From: Byssochlamys sp. IMV 00236
Lineage: Eukaryota; Ascomycota; Eurotiomycetes; Eurotiales; Thermoascaceae
Direction of reading: 5' to 3'
Assembly (NCBI GenBank): GCA_001931875.2
Contig: MSJH02000838.1
Location: 1-64,000 of the forward strand
DNA: 64,000 bases
Shown: positions 29,601-42,018 of the stretch, piece by piece
Layout: every line of letters starts with the position of its first letter
Numbering within the stretch: the stretch's first letter is position 1
The notes under the pieces: model-generated
Seen by the model: the letters and a program-made list of their open reading frames with translations, nothing else
Told to the model about the DNA's origin: nothing
Databases searched by the model: none
Translations under genes and position numbers: made by a program

Positions 29601-30337
29601 ATAGTTTAATAAGCCTATTTAAATTTTAAATTATAGTTTTATATAAAAAATATAAGATTAAATAATCTTATTATTATTAAATCTTTTATCTTAATTTAGC
29701 TTTATATAAGCTTATTTAAAATAATATAAAAAAGCTCTAGTAATTTAGTTTAAATATTAAATTAAGATATAAAAGTAATTTATTATATTTTATTCTTAAT
29801 AATATAAATTATTAAATAAGTTTAATAATTAATCTTTAAAACTATTTTAGGTTAATATTTAAAAGTTAAAATTCTCTTACTAATAGATTTAAGATTAAGC
29901 TAATTCTTTATTTAATAAAACTATAATATAAGTAACTTTCTTATCTTCTATCTTAAATAATAAAGTATTATAGGCTAAATATTTATTTATATACTAATAC
30001 TATTAATAATAGATATTAAGTATAATAGCTCTATATCTCTATAATTTAAGTAATTTAAGCCTTAATTATTTATTAATATAAGTAGTAGTAAGAAGCTATA
30101 AAAAATCTCTCTTTATTAATAAATTATCTTCTATTTAGAGTTAATCTCTTTCTAAGCCTATTAAAGTATTTTTTAAGATTTATAAGCTAGCTTTAATAAT
30201 TAATTATTATAAGCTAAATTTAATAATCTTTAAACTCTTTAAAATATATATTATAGGCTAAGAGCTAAGACTTTTATCTCTTAAATTATAGGGTATATTA
30301 GTATAGCTATTTATATTACTAAATAAGTAATTTAAAC

Positions 30338-30769
30338 TATAAAGAATAGAGGTTTCTAAAGATTATTAGTAAATTACTCTACTAATAATTATAATAAAAG
30401 AGATAGCTACTTTATATACTTAGCTTAGAGAAAAGTTTACTAGTAAGATAAAGGGTTAACTATTATAATAAAGGGTTTAATTAATATAGAAAAGGGTTTA
30501 TATTAAAGAGATTTAATAGTAAAGAGTCTATATAAATAAGGAAATAATAGAATATATATTATATTAAAATAGATTATTAGCTTTAAATAAAATAGTAATT
30601 TAAAGCCTATTTATATTTTAAACCTTAAATACTTCTTAGCTTTATCTTATATAAATTCTAAAAGCGAGAAAAGTAAGGTTTAATTAATTACCTTAGTATT
30701 ATATTTAGATTTAAGGCTTTACTATAGTCTTATAAGCTTATACTCTAGTAAAAAACTAAGAGTATAATA
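30338..30769 (-). repeat. 5' LTR of chromovirus
   Basis: 432 bp, paired with 23258-23689; the differences I saw are mostly transitions. It is followed at about 30778 by an unrelated copia fragment. No matching target duplication was seen (left ATACT, right TTCTC). Confidence 0.8.
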
Positions 30770-31514
30770 TTCTCTATATTAGATAAATCTATAAAGTTCT
30801 TCTAATTATTATCTAAGAAATATTTAATAATTTAATATTATATAATTATATTAATCTTTTTAAATATCTTTTTATCTTAGCTTTTCTTTTCTTTTTTAAA
30901 TAATTTAATAATATTTTAGTAATTTTTACTAAAGAGCTACTTTTTTATATATAAGAACTATATCTTATAATTTTCCCTTAAAAAAATAAAAACTAATTTC
31001 TTTCTCTTATTATCTTTATCTTTTATTAAGTATATAATAATAATAAATTAATCTTTTAACCTTTAATAAGATTTAACTGTTATTAGATTTAATACTTAAT
31101 ATAGTATTAAAATAGTTTTATTATAAATTCTCTTATATAAAAATAGCTTATTATTATTAATTTAAACTTAAATATTTAAAATAAAATAGTTTTTATTATA
31201 TAGCTATTTCTTTTAAATTATTATAAATCTAGGCTTATAACTAGTTAAAAAAATAAGTTTAAATAAAATTCCCTAGATTAATCTAATAGCTTAAAAAGCT
31301 AATAATATTTAAGGAGAAAAAATATTAGCATATATAGTAGATATAAAATATATATATATATTTTTAGTTAAAATAATAGATTTTATATAAAGCTTAAGAA
31401 GTAGTTTTTTTAAGCCGCTTAATTTTACTAAAGTAAAATTATTCTTAAAGATTTTCTTAAAGTAAAATCTTTATTATACTAGAATTTACTAGTTTTAATT
31501 ATTATTTTATAATA
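30770..31514 (-). mobile_element. Ty1/copia fragment: 5' LTR plus partial gag
   Basis: Minus-strand copia piece with its LTR at 31243-31514 and about 460 bp of the gag region (30778-31242). It is collinear with 14480-15234. Its inner side is cut off at the chromovirus LTR and its outer side abuts another copia fragment. Confidence 0.7.
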
Positions 31515-33875
31515 GATTTATTATTATTTTAATTTCTCTTTTCTATTTATTTAAGATAAGAGTAATATTAAATTTAGCTCTTATTAAAAATATTTATATT
31601 TTTTTTAAAAAATTATTTATAACTATTAAGAAGTAAATATATTTATTTTTAAATTTTAATATTTAATTATATATATTTATATAGATAAGTTTAAAAATAT
31701 TAGCCTTTTATATATTAATAATCTCTCTCTTATTTTTAATATTAGCTATAGTATATATTATATATTAATAGTTTATTATTATTTTAATAGGCTTCTTTAA
31801 TATAGTTAAGTTATATAAGTTTTTAACCTTTTTAAGTTTAAGATAGCTAATTCTTTTATACTATAGTTAATATTTCTTCTTAATTTTATTTTAATAAAAT
31901 TCTTCTTTTTTTTAGTTTTATTTTAATAAAATTCTTCTTTTTCTTTAATTTTATTTTAATAAAATCTTTCTTTTTAGTCTATAATTATAATATTAAGAGT
32001 ATCTTTAATAGAGAGTAATATAATAAGTATATATTATAACTTAAATATTTAATCTAAGAAAACTCTCTTAATAATATAAATTCTATATTTAATAATATCT
32101 TAAATTATAACCTTATCTAACTTATTTAATATAGATATTATTTTTTTATTAAAATATCTATATATATTTAACTATTAGCAGAATATCTTAGTTAATAAAA
32201 GATTTACTTTAAGGTTTAATATAAATAATATATTTTCTAGGTTTAATATCTTTTTATTTTTAGCTTTTAAAATAGCTATTCTTATATATTTTAAATATAG
32301 AATTTCTTTACTTATATAAATATATTTTTATTAAATTTAAATTAATAATTCTTTAAAATAGTAGTTTTTATTAATTATATATAAACTAATATTATTATCT
32401 ATATACTATTAAGATAAATTCTTATTAGTAATATCTTTTAAAAAATAAGTAATTTTATATAAGATTTAGTTATTAAAATTAATAAAGGCTAAAGATTTTA
32501 ATTAAGATTAGCTCTTTTTAATATTTAAGGTTTCTTCTATATTATATACTCTATACTTTTTATTTTTTAATCTCTTATTTTTTAAAGATAAAATCTCTTT
32601 ATAAATTTTATTAATTATCTCTATTACTATTTTATTTTAAATAATAAGATTATTAAATATTTACTTAAAAAACTTCTTTCTCTATCTTTAATTATTTCTT
32701 ATACTTCTTTAAATAATAAATAAGAATAAAGTATCTTTAATATAGTAATCTTTCTTATAGATATAATATTTAATAAGAGTTTATTTATTTTTTATTAAAA
32801 ATATAGTAATTAGTTTTATTTAAAATTAAGTCTTTATTTCTTCTAAAATAGCTAAAATATTATCTACCTTTAAATTCTTATATATATTAATTATTATTCT
32901 AATTATAATATAATTTTTAGATAATATTAAGAGTAATTATTATATTTTAGTCTTAAGTTTAATTAAAGAAAATATTATGCTATTAAATATTATAATTCTC
33001 TTTCTTATTTATTATAATTAATTTTAAGTATTTAAGATTATTTATTTAAGAGTTATTTAAAAATATATAAATAATTAAATAAGTTAATATTTTTAACTAA
33101 GAAAAGTTTCTATATATTTTACTTATAGAGCCTTCTATAATATATATATATTATTAAAGTTAATAAATCTATTTTAATTATCTTTAGATAAATATTTAGT
33201 AATTTAATACTAAGTAACTATATTAGCCTTATTAAACTAATTATTATATAGCTTTTTAATAAACTTAATAGCTCTTTAGTAATCTTTATTAATAAGCTAT
33301 TTTTTATATAAGTAAATTATTTCTTATAGTTCTCTTTTAAAAAAATAAAAATAGGTTTTTTTTTTCTTATTTTTAATATTATTTATTAAAGATATAATAA
33401 TAATAAATTAATACTTTAACCTTTAATAAGATTTAATCTTTATTAAATTTAATACTTAATATAGTACTAGAGTAATTTTATTATAAGTTCTCTTATATAA
33501 GAATAGCTTATTATTATTAATTTAAACTTAAATATTTAAAATAGAAAATTTTTTATTATATAGCTATTTTTCTTAAGTTACTATAAACTTAAGCTTATAA
33601 TTAGTTAAAAAAAATAGATTTAAATAAAATTCCCTAGATTAATCTAATAGCTTAAAAAGCTAATAATATTTAAAGAGAAAGAATATTAATATATATAGTA
33701 GATATAAAATATATTTATATATTCTTAGTTAAGATAATAAATTTTATATAAAGTTTAAGAAATAGTTTCTTTAAACTGCTTAATTTTACTAAAGTAAAAT
33801 TATTCTTAAAGATTTCCTTAAAATAAAATCTTTATTATACTAGAATCTACTAGTTCTAATTATTATTTTATAATA
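31515..33875 (-). mobile_element. Ty1/copia 5' half, RIP-degraded
   Basis: Minus-strand copia sequence from the degraded integrase (about 31515-31700) through protease and gag to the 5' LTR (33603-33875). It is collinear with 18430-20787 and with 1-2059. The short run AATTTTATTTTAATAAAATTC is repeated about three times at 31880-31970, a local expansion also seen in part near 3600-3650. RT and RNase H are missing. Confidence 0.75.
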
Positions 33876-35094
33876 TATTAGCTATAAAATATAATTTAGA
33901 TAATTCTCTATAAAAGCTTAAGGCCTATTTTATTATTTATAAATTTATTTAAAAATATAGAATTAACTTTAAATATACCTTTACTCTAACTTTATATTAT
34001 AATATATTATAGATTTTCTTAGCTATAATAGCTATAAAAGACTATAAATACTATATAGTAAATATTAATAATGCCTTTATTAAATTAATATTAAAGGAGA
34101 AGATTTATATAATAGCTTTATTTAAAATAAATATTTTATTAAGAATAATGCTTAAAATCTTAAAATCTCTATATAATTTAAAGTAATATAAAATTAAAAT
34201 TACTCTTATATTAAAATACTATAAAAAATAAAATTTATTTAAATAAATATAGACTTATACTTACTATAGTATTTAAAGAAAGAAATTTTAATCTTAATAT
34301 ATATTAATAATATTTTAATTAGCTTAAAGTAAATAAAGTATATTAATTAATTTAAATAAGAGTTTAAAATAATATATAAAATTAAGGACTTAAAAAAAGT
34401 AAATAAAATATTTAATATTTAAATTATTTATAATAAAGTAAAAAGAATATTAATTATAAATTAATCTTACTATATTTAAGAGATTTTATTAAGATATAAA
34501 ATAAATAAAGAGAAAATTTATTCTATTAGTATTCTATTAAATAGATATAATTATTTAAAATTAACTAGTTTATAAGATAAAAGAGCTAATTAAAGAGAAT
34601 ATTAAAAGATTATTAAAGTATTTATTTACTTAGTAATTTTAATAAGACTAGATATTATATTTATAATAAGATAATTAAGTTAATACTTATTTAATCTATT
34701 TAAAGGCTATTTTAAGCTATTAAAATCCTTAATAAGATACTTATAGTTAACTATATATTTAAGCCTTTAGTTTTATAAAAACTAAGATTAAAAACTTATT
34801 AAGTATTTTAATTTAAACTATATAATAAATAAGACTAATTAAATATTAATTTTAAGAAATATTTTTACTATAATAAGTTACTTAATTAATTAATTAAATT
34901 AGAAATAAAAGTTTATTATAATCTTAATAATAAAGGCTAAATATATAGCTATATATTAAGCAGTAAAATAATTATAATAGCTAGTATTATTTCTATATAA
35001 TATAAGTTATAGTAAATATATTAGTTTAAATTAATATAAATTAATTATAAAGAAAAAATTATTCTTTATAATAAGCTTTTTAATAAAACTTTTT

Positions 35095-35130
35095 NNNNNN
35101 NNNNNNNNNNNNNNNNNNNNNNNNNNNNNN
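35095..35130. other. Assembly gap (36 N) between duplicated flanks
   Basis: 36 N bases. The 23 bases left of the gap recur at about 35189-35211, and the 62 bases right of it (35131-35192) recur at 35241-35302 with one difference. The second copy reads straight through the interval that the Ns replace, using 29 bases. Confidence 0.95.
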
Positions 35131-35455
35131 TAAAAATACTTATATTTATAATAAATTAAAGTATATTAATATTATATATTATTATATATAAGCTTTTTAA
35201 TAAAACTTTTTAAGAATAATTAAGTATTATTATTTTTAATTAAAAATACTTATATTTATAATAAATTAAAGTATATTAGTATTATATATTATTATATATA
35301 AGATTTATATTAAAAGAATTAAATTAATATAGAATATATTAAGATTAAAAATATAATAGCTAATAGATTTATTAAACTACTTTTAAAAATAAGCTTTATT
35401 AAGTTTATTAAGTAATTAAAATTTATTAAAATAATAAATCTAGATTAAGAAAGAG

Positions 35456-35753
35456 TATTATAATATAATAGTTAAAATTAGCAGTTTATAAAAAGAATAT
35501 ATAAGAAATTCTCTTATAAGAAAGTTTAAAATAATTATATATATAATTATAAAGAATAATTAGCTTAATAAAAGAGTTTTTATATTAAGTTTATTAGCTT
35601 AAGAGAAAAATTTAATTAACTTAATATAATTAACTAATTATATTATAAGAATATATTAATATTAAATTTATTTCTTATACTTTATTTTTATCTTAAGTTA
35701 TATTTTTCTTTAAAGCTAGTATAAAAGTTATTTTATTTTATCTCTTTTTAACT
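35456..35753 (+). repeat. 3' LTR of second copia family
   Basis: 298 bp, starting TATTATAATATAATAG and ending CTCTTTTTAACT. The reverse complement is present, at the same length, at 41721-42018. The final 37 bp or so are tandemly repeated just outside the LTR, where the next copia element has inserted. Confidence 0.7.
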
Positions 35754-35767
35754 AATATAAAAGTTAT

Positions 35768-36040
35768 TATTATAAAATAATAGTTAGAATTAATAAGTTT
35801 TAGTATAATAAAGATTTTACTTTAAGAAAATCTTTAAAAATAATTTTACTTTAGTAAAATTAAGTAGTTTAAAAAAATTATTTTCTAAGCTTTATATAAA
35901 ATCTATTATTCTAACTAAAAATATATATATATATTTTATATCTACTATATATACTAATATTCTTTTTCTTTAAATATTATTAGCCTTTTAAACTATTAGA
36001 TTAATCTAAAGAATTTTATTTAAACTTATTTTTTTTAACT
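35768..36040 (+). repeat. 5' LTR of full-length copia element
   Basis: 273 bp, starting TATTATAAAATAATAG and ending TTTTTTAACT. It is followed by AATTATAAG, the possible primer-binding region seen after the other 5' LTRs of the family. Confidence 0.8.
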
Positions 36041-39000
36041 AATTATAAGTTTAAGTTTATAATAATTTAAGAGAAATAGCTATATAATAAAAATTATTTT
36101 ATTTTAAATATTTAAGTTTAAACTAGTAATAATAAGCTATTCTTATATAAAAGAACTTATAATAAAATTACTCTAATATTATATTAAATATTAAATCTAA
36201 TAAAAGTTAAATTCTATTAAAGATTAGAGAATTAATCTATTATTATTATATTTTTAATAAAAGATAAAGATAATAAGAGAGAGAAATTAGTTTTTACTCT
36301 TTTAAGGGAAAATTATAAGATATAATTTTTATATATAAAAAAGTAGCTTCTTAGTAAAGATTACTAAGATACTATTAAATTATTTAAAAAAAAAAGAAAA
36401 GCTAAAATAAGAAAATATTTAAAAAGATTAATATAATTATATAATATTAAATTATTAAATACTTCTTAAATAGTAATTAAGAAAACTTTATAAATTTATT
36501 TAATATAAAGAATTTATAAAAGAGACTATAAATAAAATATAAATAATCTCTTCTTACTTAAAAATATTAACTTATTTAATAATATATATAATTTTAAATA
36601 ACTTCTAAATAAATAATTTTAAATACTTAAAGATAATTAAACTTAATAGAGAAGAAAATTAAAGTATATAATAAAAATATATCTTTTTTAACTAAATCTA
36701 AAGCTAAGATTTAATAATTACTCTTAGCCTTATTTAAAAAGTATACTATTATTAGAATAATAATTAATATATAAATAAGCTTAAATATAGATAAAATCTT
36801 AAATATCTTAGAGAAGGTAAAAGCCTAACTTTAAATAAAGCTAATTATTATATTCTTTACTAAAAATAAATAAACTCTAATTAAATACTATATCTATAAG
36901 AAGGATTATTATATTAAAAACTGCTTATTTTTATTTATTATTTAGAAAAGTATAAGAAATAATTAAAAATAGAGAAAAGAGTCTCTTAAATAAATATTTA
37001 ATAATCTTATTATTTAAAATAAGAAGATAATAAATTTAATTACTAAACTTTATAAAGAGATTTAATTTTTAAAGAATAAGAGATTAAAAAATAAGAAATA
37101 TAGAGTATATAAGGTAAAAGAAACCTTAGACTTTAAAAAGAGCTAATCTTAATTAAAATTCTTAACTTTAATTACTTTTAATAATTAAATCTTATATAAG
37201 ATTATTTACCTTTTAAAAGATATTATTAATAAGAATTTATTTTAATAATATATAAATAGTAATATTAGTTTATATATAATTAATAAAAATTATTATTTTA
37301 AAGAACTATTAATTTAAATTTAATAGAGGTATATTTATATAAATAGAGAGATTCTATATTTAGAATATATAGAGATAGCTATTTTAAGAGATAAGAATAA
37401 AAAGATATTAAACCTAGAAAATATATTACTTATATTAAACCTTAAGATAAATTTTTTATTAACTAAGATATTTTACTAATAGTTAAATATATGCAGGTAT
37501 TTTAATAAAAGAATAATATTTATATTAAATAAGTTAGATAAGGTTATAATTTAAAATACTATTAAATATAAAGTTTATATTATTAAAAGAGTTTTCCTAG
37601 ACTAAATACTTAAATTACAGTATATATTTATTATATTATTCTCTATTAAAGATATTCTTAATATTATAATTATAGATTAAAAAAAAGGATTTTATTAAAA
37701 TAAAATTAAGGAAAAATATTAATTATAGTATAGGAGAATTAGCTATCTTAAACTTAAAAAGGTTAAAAACTTATATAACTTAATTATATTAAAAAAGCCT
37801 ATTAAAATAGTAATAGACTATTAATATATAATATATACTATAGCTAATATTAGAAATAAGAGAGAGATTATTAATATATAAAAGGCTAGCATTTTTAAAT
37901 TTATTTATATAAATATATATAGTTAAATACTAGAGTTTAAGAATAAATATATTTATTTCTTAATAGTTATAAATAATCTTTTAAAAAAATATAAATATTT
38001 TTAATAAGAGCTAAATCTAATACTATTCTTATCTTAAATAAATAAAAAAAAGAGATTAAAATAGTAATAAATCTCTAAATTCTTAATATATAATTAGATA
38101 ATATATTAGAATCTAAGAATCTTTTTAAAACCTAGAGAAAATAGTTTAGTATTTATTATAAACTAATAGTTCTATATATATTAATATAGAATAGAGCTAT
38201 AAAATAAATATATTAAACTATTAAGAAAGAAATAAAAGCTATATTTAAAAATTTAAACCTTTTAATTAAATTATAGGTAAAGGCAGTTTAAACTAATATA
38301 TATATTAGAAATAAAGTATTAAATAAACTAATAGTTAATAGAGTTTAAATATCTCTAGAGAAAGCTTTTACTAAAGTTAAGCTATTAATTAATTACTTAA
38401 AAGTATAAGAATATTAAGTAATATTATATATAAATCTAGAATCTTTACTATAAGATATATAAAAAGATAAATTAATAAATTAGAGTAAAATCTATATTTT
38501 TATAAAATATATTAAAAGAATAAATAAATAATAGAAAGTTTAAGCTTTAAATATAAAAAAGATTATTAAGACTTATTAAGCTAAGTTCTTTAAAAATAAA
38601 TTAAAAAAAGATTTAAATCTTAAGATTTTCTGAAGATTATTACTAAATATAATATTAATAAAAAATTTAAGAGATTAACTAGTAATTTAATCTATTATCT
38701 TAAATATATATATATACTTTTAAATAAAAAAAAGAATAATATTAATAATTAGAAGAAAAGTTATAAAGAAGTTCTAGTTTTTTTTTAAAAAGAAAAAGAA
38801 ATTTTTTATTAAAAAGAAATTAAGATATTTTATTATAATAAAATTATAGAATAGAAAAAAATATCTAATTATCTTTATTTTAATAATCTAAATAATTATA
38901 AGAATTTATAAATAAACCTCTTATTCTTACTAAGTAAATAAATTATATCTTATATAAAGATTCTCTATATAATAAAGTATAAAAAAGAGAAAATTAAGTT

Positions 39001-40771
39001 ATTAAATAATAAATAAGATATTAAAAAGTTATATTAAGTAATACTTATATTAAATCTCCTATCTCTAGGTATTAATATAGATTAAAAGAAGTATATAGAA
39101 TAAGTATTAAATATTATAATAGTAATATATATAATAAAAGAATATATTTTAATCTTAAACTTATATTATACTATAATTAATAAATCTATTTAAAATAAAT
39201 TATAGTAGAGTATATTTAAAGCTAAAATAAATATATTTTAAATAAATAGAATTTTTAAAGTAATTATATTATTATTAAGAGCTAATATTATAATTAGCTA
39301 TTAAATATTAACTATAAAATATAACTTAAATAATTCTCTTTAAAAGCTTAAAATATACCTTATTACTTAAGAATTTATTTAGAAATATAGTATTAATTTT
39401 AAATATACCTTTACTTCTATTTTATAATATAATATATTATAAATATTCTTAGCTATTATTATAATAGAGAATTATAAATACTATATTATAGATATTAATA
39501 ATACCTTTATATAGTTAATATTAAAGGAGAAAATTTATATAGTACTTCTATTAAGAATAAATATATTATTAAAAATAATATTAAAAGTTCTTTAATCTTT
39601 ATATAGTTTAAAATAAATTATAAGAGATTAAAATTAAATCTATATAGAAATACTTTAAAAAATAAGTTTTATATAGATTAATATTAATCTATACTTATTA
39701 TAGCATTTAGAGAAAGAAATCTTACTCTTAATATATATTAATAATATCTTAATTAATATAAAATAAATAGAAAATATTTATTAGTTTAAATAAGAGTTTA
39801 AATTAATATATAAAATAAAGAACTTAAGATAAGTAAAGAAAATTCTTAGTATTTAAATTATTTAAAATAAAAAGAACTAAATATTAATAATAGATTAATC
39901 TTATTATACTAAGGAACTTTTATTATAATATAGAATAAATAAAAAAAAGATATATCTAGTTAGTATTTTATTAAATAGATATAATTCTTTAAAACTATTT
40001 AGCTCTTAAGATAAAAGAATAAATTAGAGAAAATATTAGAAGATTATTAATAACTTAATCTACTTAGTAATTTTAATAAGACTAGATATTATATTTATAA
40101 TAAATAGATTAAGTTAATATTTATTAAATCTATTTAAAGGTATTTTAAGATATTAAAGTCTCTTATAAAATACTTATAATTAATTATATATCTTAATCTT
40201 AAGTTTAATATAAACTAAGACTAGTAATTTATTAAATATTTAAATTTAGATTATATAATAAATAAGACTAATTAAATATTAATTTTAAAGAATATTTTTA
40301 TTTTAGCTAATAGCTTAATAAGCTAATTAAATAAAAAATAAAAGTCTATTATAATTTTAATTATAAAGGCTAAATATATAGCTATATATTAAGCTATAAA
40401 GTAATCTTAATAATTAGCCCTTTTTTTAAGAGATATAAAATATAAACACTATATTAGTTAAAATAAATTTAAGCTAATAATAAGAGAAAAGTAAGCTTTT
40501 ATTATTAATTCTCTAGTTAAAGTCTATAAGAATAATTAAGTATTACTATTATTAATTAAAAATACCTATATTTATAAAAGATTAAAATATATTAATATTA
40601 TATATTATTATATATATAACCTATATTAAAGAAATAAGATTAGTATTAAGTTTATTAGAATATAGAATATAATAGCAGATAGGTTTATTAAACTATTACT
40701 AAAGGTAAACTTCTTAAAATTTCTAAGTTAATTAAAATTAACTAATTTAATAAATCTAGATTAAAGAGAAA

Positions 40772-41044
40772 TATTATAAAATAGTAGTTAGAACTAATAA
40801 GTTTTAATATAATAAAAATTTTACTTTAAGGAAATCTTTAAGAATAATTTTACTTTAATAAAATTAAGCAGCTTAAAGAAATTACTTCTTAAGCTTTATA
40901 TAAAATCTATTACTCTAACTAAGAATATATATATATATTTTATATCTACTATATGCACTAATACTCTTTTTCCTTAAGTATTATTAGCCCTTTAAGCTAT
41001 TAGATTAATCTAGAGAATTCTATTTAAACCTATTCTTTTTAACT
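40772..41044 (+). repeat. 3' LTR of full-length copia element
   Basis: 273 bp, identical in length to 35768-36040. It is followed by the target duplication ATTAT and then by resumption of the interrupted flanking repeat. Confidence 0.8.
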
Positions 41045-41049
41045 ATTAT

Positions 41050-41470
41050 TTTATTTTATCTCTTTTTAACTAGTATAAAGATATTAAGTAATATTATATA
41101 TAAACCTTAATTTATTATTATTAAGAATATAAAGAGATAAGTTAATAAACTATAAATACTTATATATTTTTATTAAATATATTAAAGGTATAAATAAATA
41201 ATAAAAAGTTTAAGTATTTAATATAAAAAATATTATTAAGACTTATTAAGCTAATTTCTTTAAAAATAAATAAGGAGAAAATATTAATCTCTATATCTTA
41301 TAAAGAATTATTATAAATATAACTTTAATAAAGAATTTAAAAAAGTAATTAATTATATAAATTAATATATTATTAGCTTAATAATTTAATTAGCTAAGAT
41401 TTTATAAATTTAAATTTATAAAATTACTTAATAAATTAAAATTATAAGATATTAATATTAATAATAAAAT
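41050..41470 (+). mobile_element. Copia internal fragment, RIP-degraded
   Basis: After the resumed flanking repeat, about 41086-41290 is similar to the integrase-RT linker of the main copia family (compare 4340-4540). It is short, broken and lies next to a gypsy LTR remnant. It probably belongs to the second copia family. Confidence 0.5.
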
Positions 41471-41720
41471 ATTAAATAATAGAAAGTATTATAATATTAA
41501 TATAAGAGATAAGAGAATTTTAAAAAAAGCTACTTTAAGGTATTTTAAGGAGATAATTAATCTATTAGCTAATACTTACTTAATTTAAAAGAATAAGACT
41601 TAAACTCTTTTAAATTATATAAGAAACTATATAATTTAATAAAAATATTATTAATATATAGCTTAATTTAAATTTAAGCTTTTTAAGCTATATTTTATTT
41701 ATTAAGCTTATATATAATAG
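41471..41720 (+). repeat. Truncated gypsy LTR
   Basis: About 250 bp matching the first three quarters of the LTRs at 46386-46728 and 53209-53550. It stops at TATAATAG, where a minus-strand copia element begins. The purine-rich AATAGAAAG just before it suggests it was once a 3' LTR. Confidence 0.65.
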
Positions 41721-42018
41721 AGTTAAAAAGAATAGAGAAAGAAATAACTTTTATACTAGCTTTAAAGAAAAGTATAACTTAAGATAAAGATAAAGTATAA
41801 GAGATAAAATTAATATTAATATATCTTTATAATATAATTAGTTAATTATATTAAGTTAGTTAAATTCTTTTCTTAAGCTAATATATTTAATATAAAAATT
41901 TTTTATTAAGCTAATTATTCTTTATAATTATATATATAATTATTTTAAATTCTCTTATAAAAGAATCTTTTATATATATTTTTTATAAATTACTAGTCTT
42001 AACTACTATATTATAATA
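41721..42018 (-). repeat. 3' LTR of second copia family
   Basis: 298 bp, the reverse complement of 35456-35753. It begins AGTTAAAAAG and ends ATATTATAATA on the plus strand. Confidence 0.7.

Larger units (their letters stand above)
23258..30769 (-). mobile_element. Full-length Ty3/gypsy chromovirus, RIP-degraded
   Basis: A 7.5-kb minus-strand element between 432-bp LTRs (23258-23689 and 30338-30769). The RT N-terminal motif is readable at about 28490-28330 (ALN, IIIKNKYSLSKINKMF, IFIKLNLRN) and the catalytic box at about 28194-28160 (IYLDNILIF, one D changed to N). Integrase lies around 26.2-27.2 kb, with integrase C-terminus and chromodomain at about 26.1-25.6 kb, mirroring 20788-21307. Order RT, RNase H, integrase, chromodomain identifies a chromovirus. 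About 1.9 kb between chromodomain and 3' LTR is unassigned. Stops occur throughout. Confidence 0.85.
33876..35753 (+). mobile_element. Second copia family, 3' part with LTR, RIP-degraded, crossed by assembly gap
   Basis: Plus-strand copia RT (degraded YVDDILI box near 34300-34325) and RNase H (about 34915-34985), related to but clearly diverged from the main copia family. The 3' LTR is at 35456-35753. The assembly gap 35095-35130 and a flanking duplication fall inside it. The 5' half is absent. Confidence 0.7.
35768..41044 (+). mobile_element. Full-length Ty1/copia element, RIP-degraded (family reference copy)
   Basis: 5277 bp with LTRs at 35768-36040 and 40772-41044, both 273 bp. It is flanked by GTTAT (35763-35767) and ATTAT (41045-41049), a target duplication differing by one G-to-A. 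After the 5' LTR come gag (36.1-37.5 kb), protease, integrase (about 37897-38010), RT (degraded YVDDILI near 39727-39755) and RNase H (about 40348-40420). Many stops fall where Q, W or R codons are expected. It inserted into the tail repeat of the second copia family. Confidence 0.88.
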
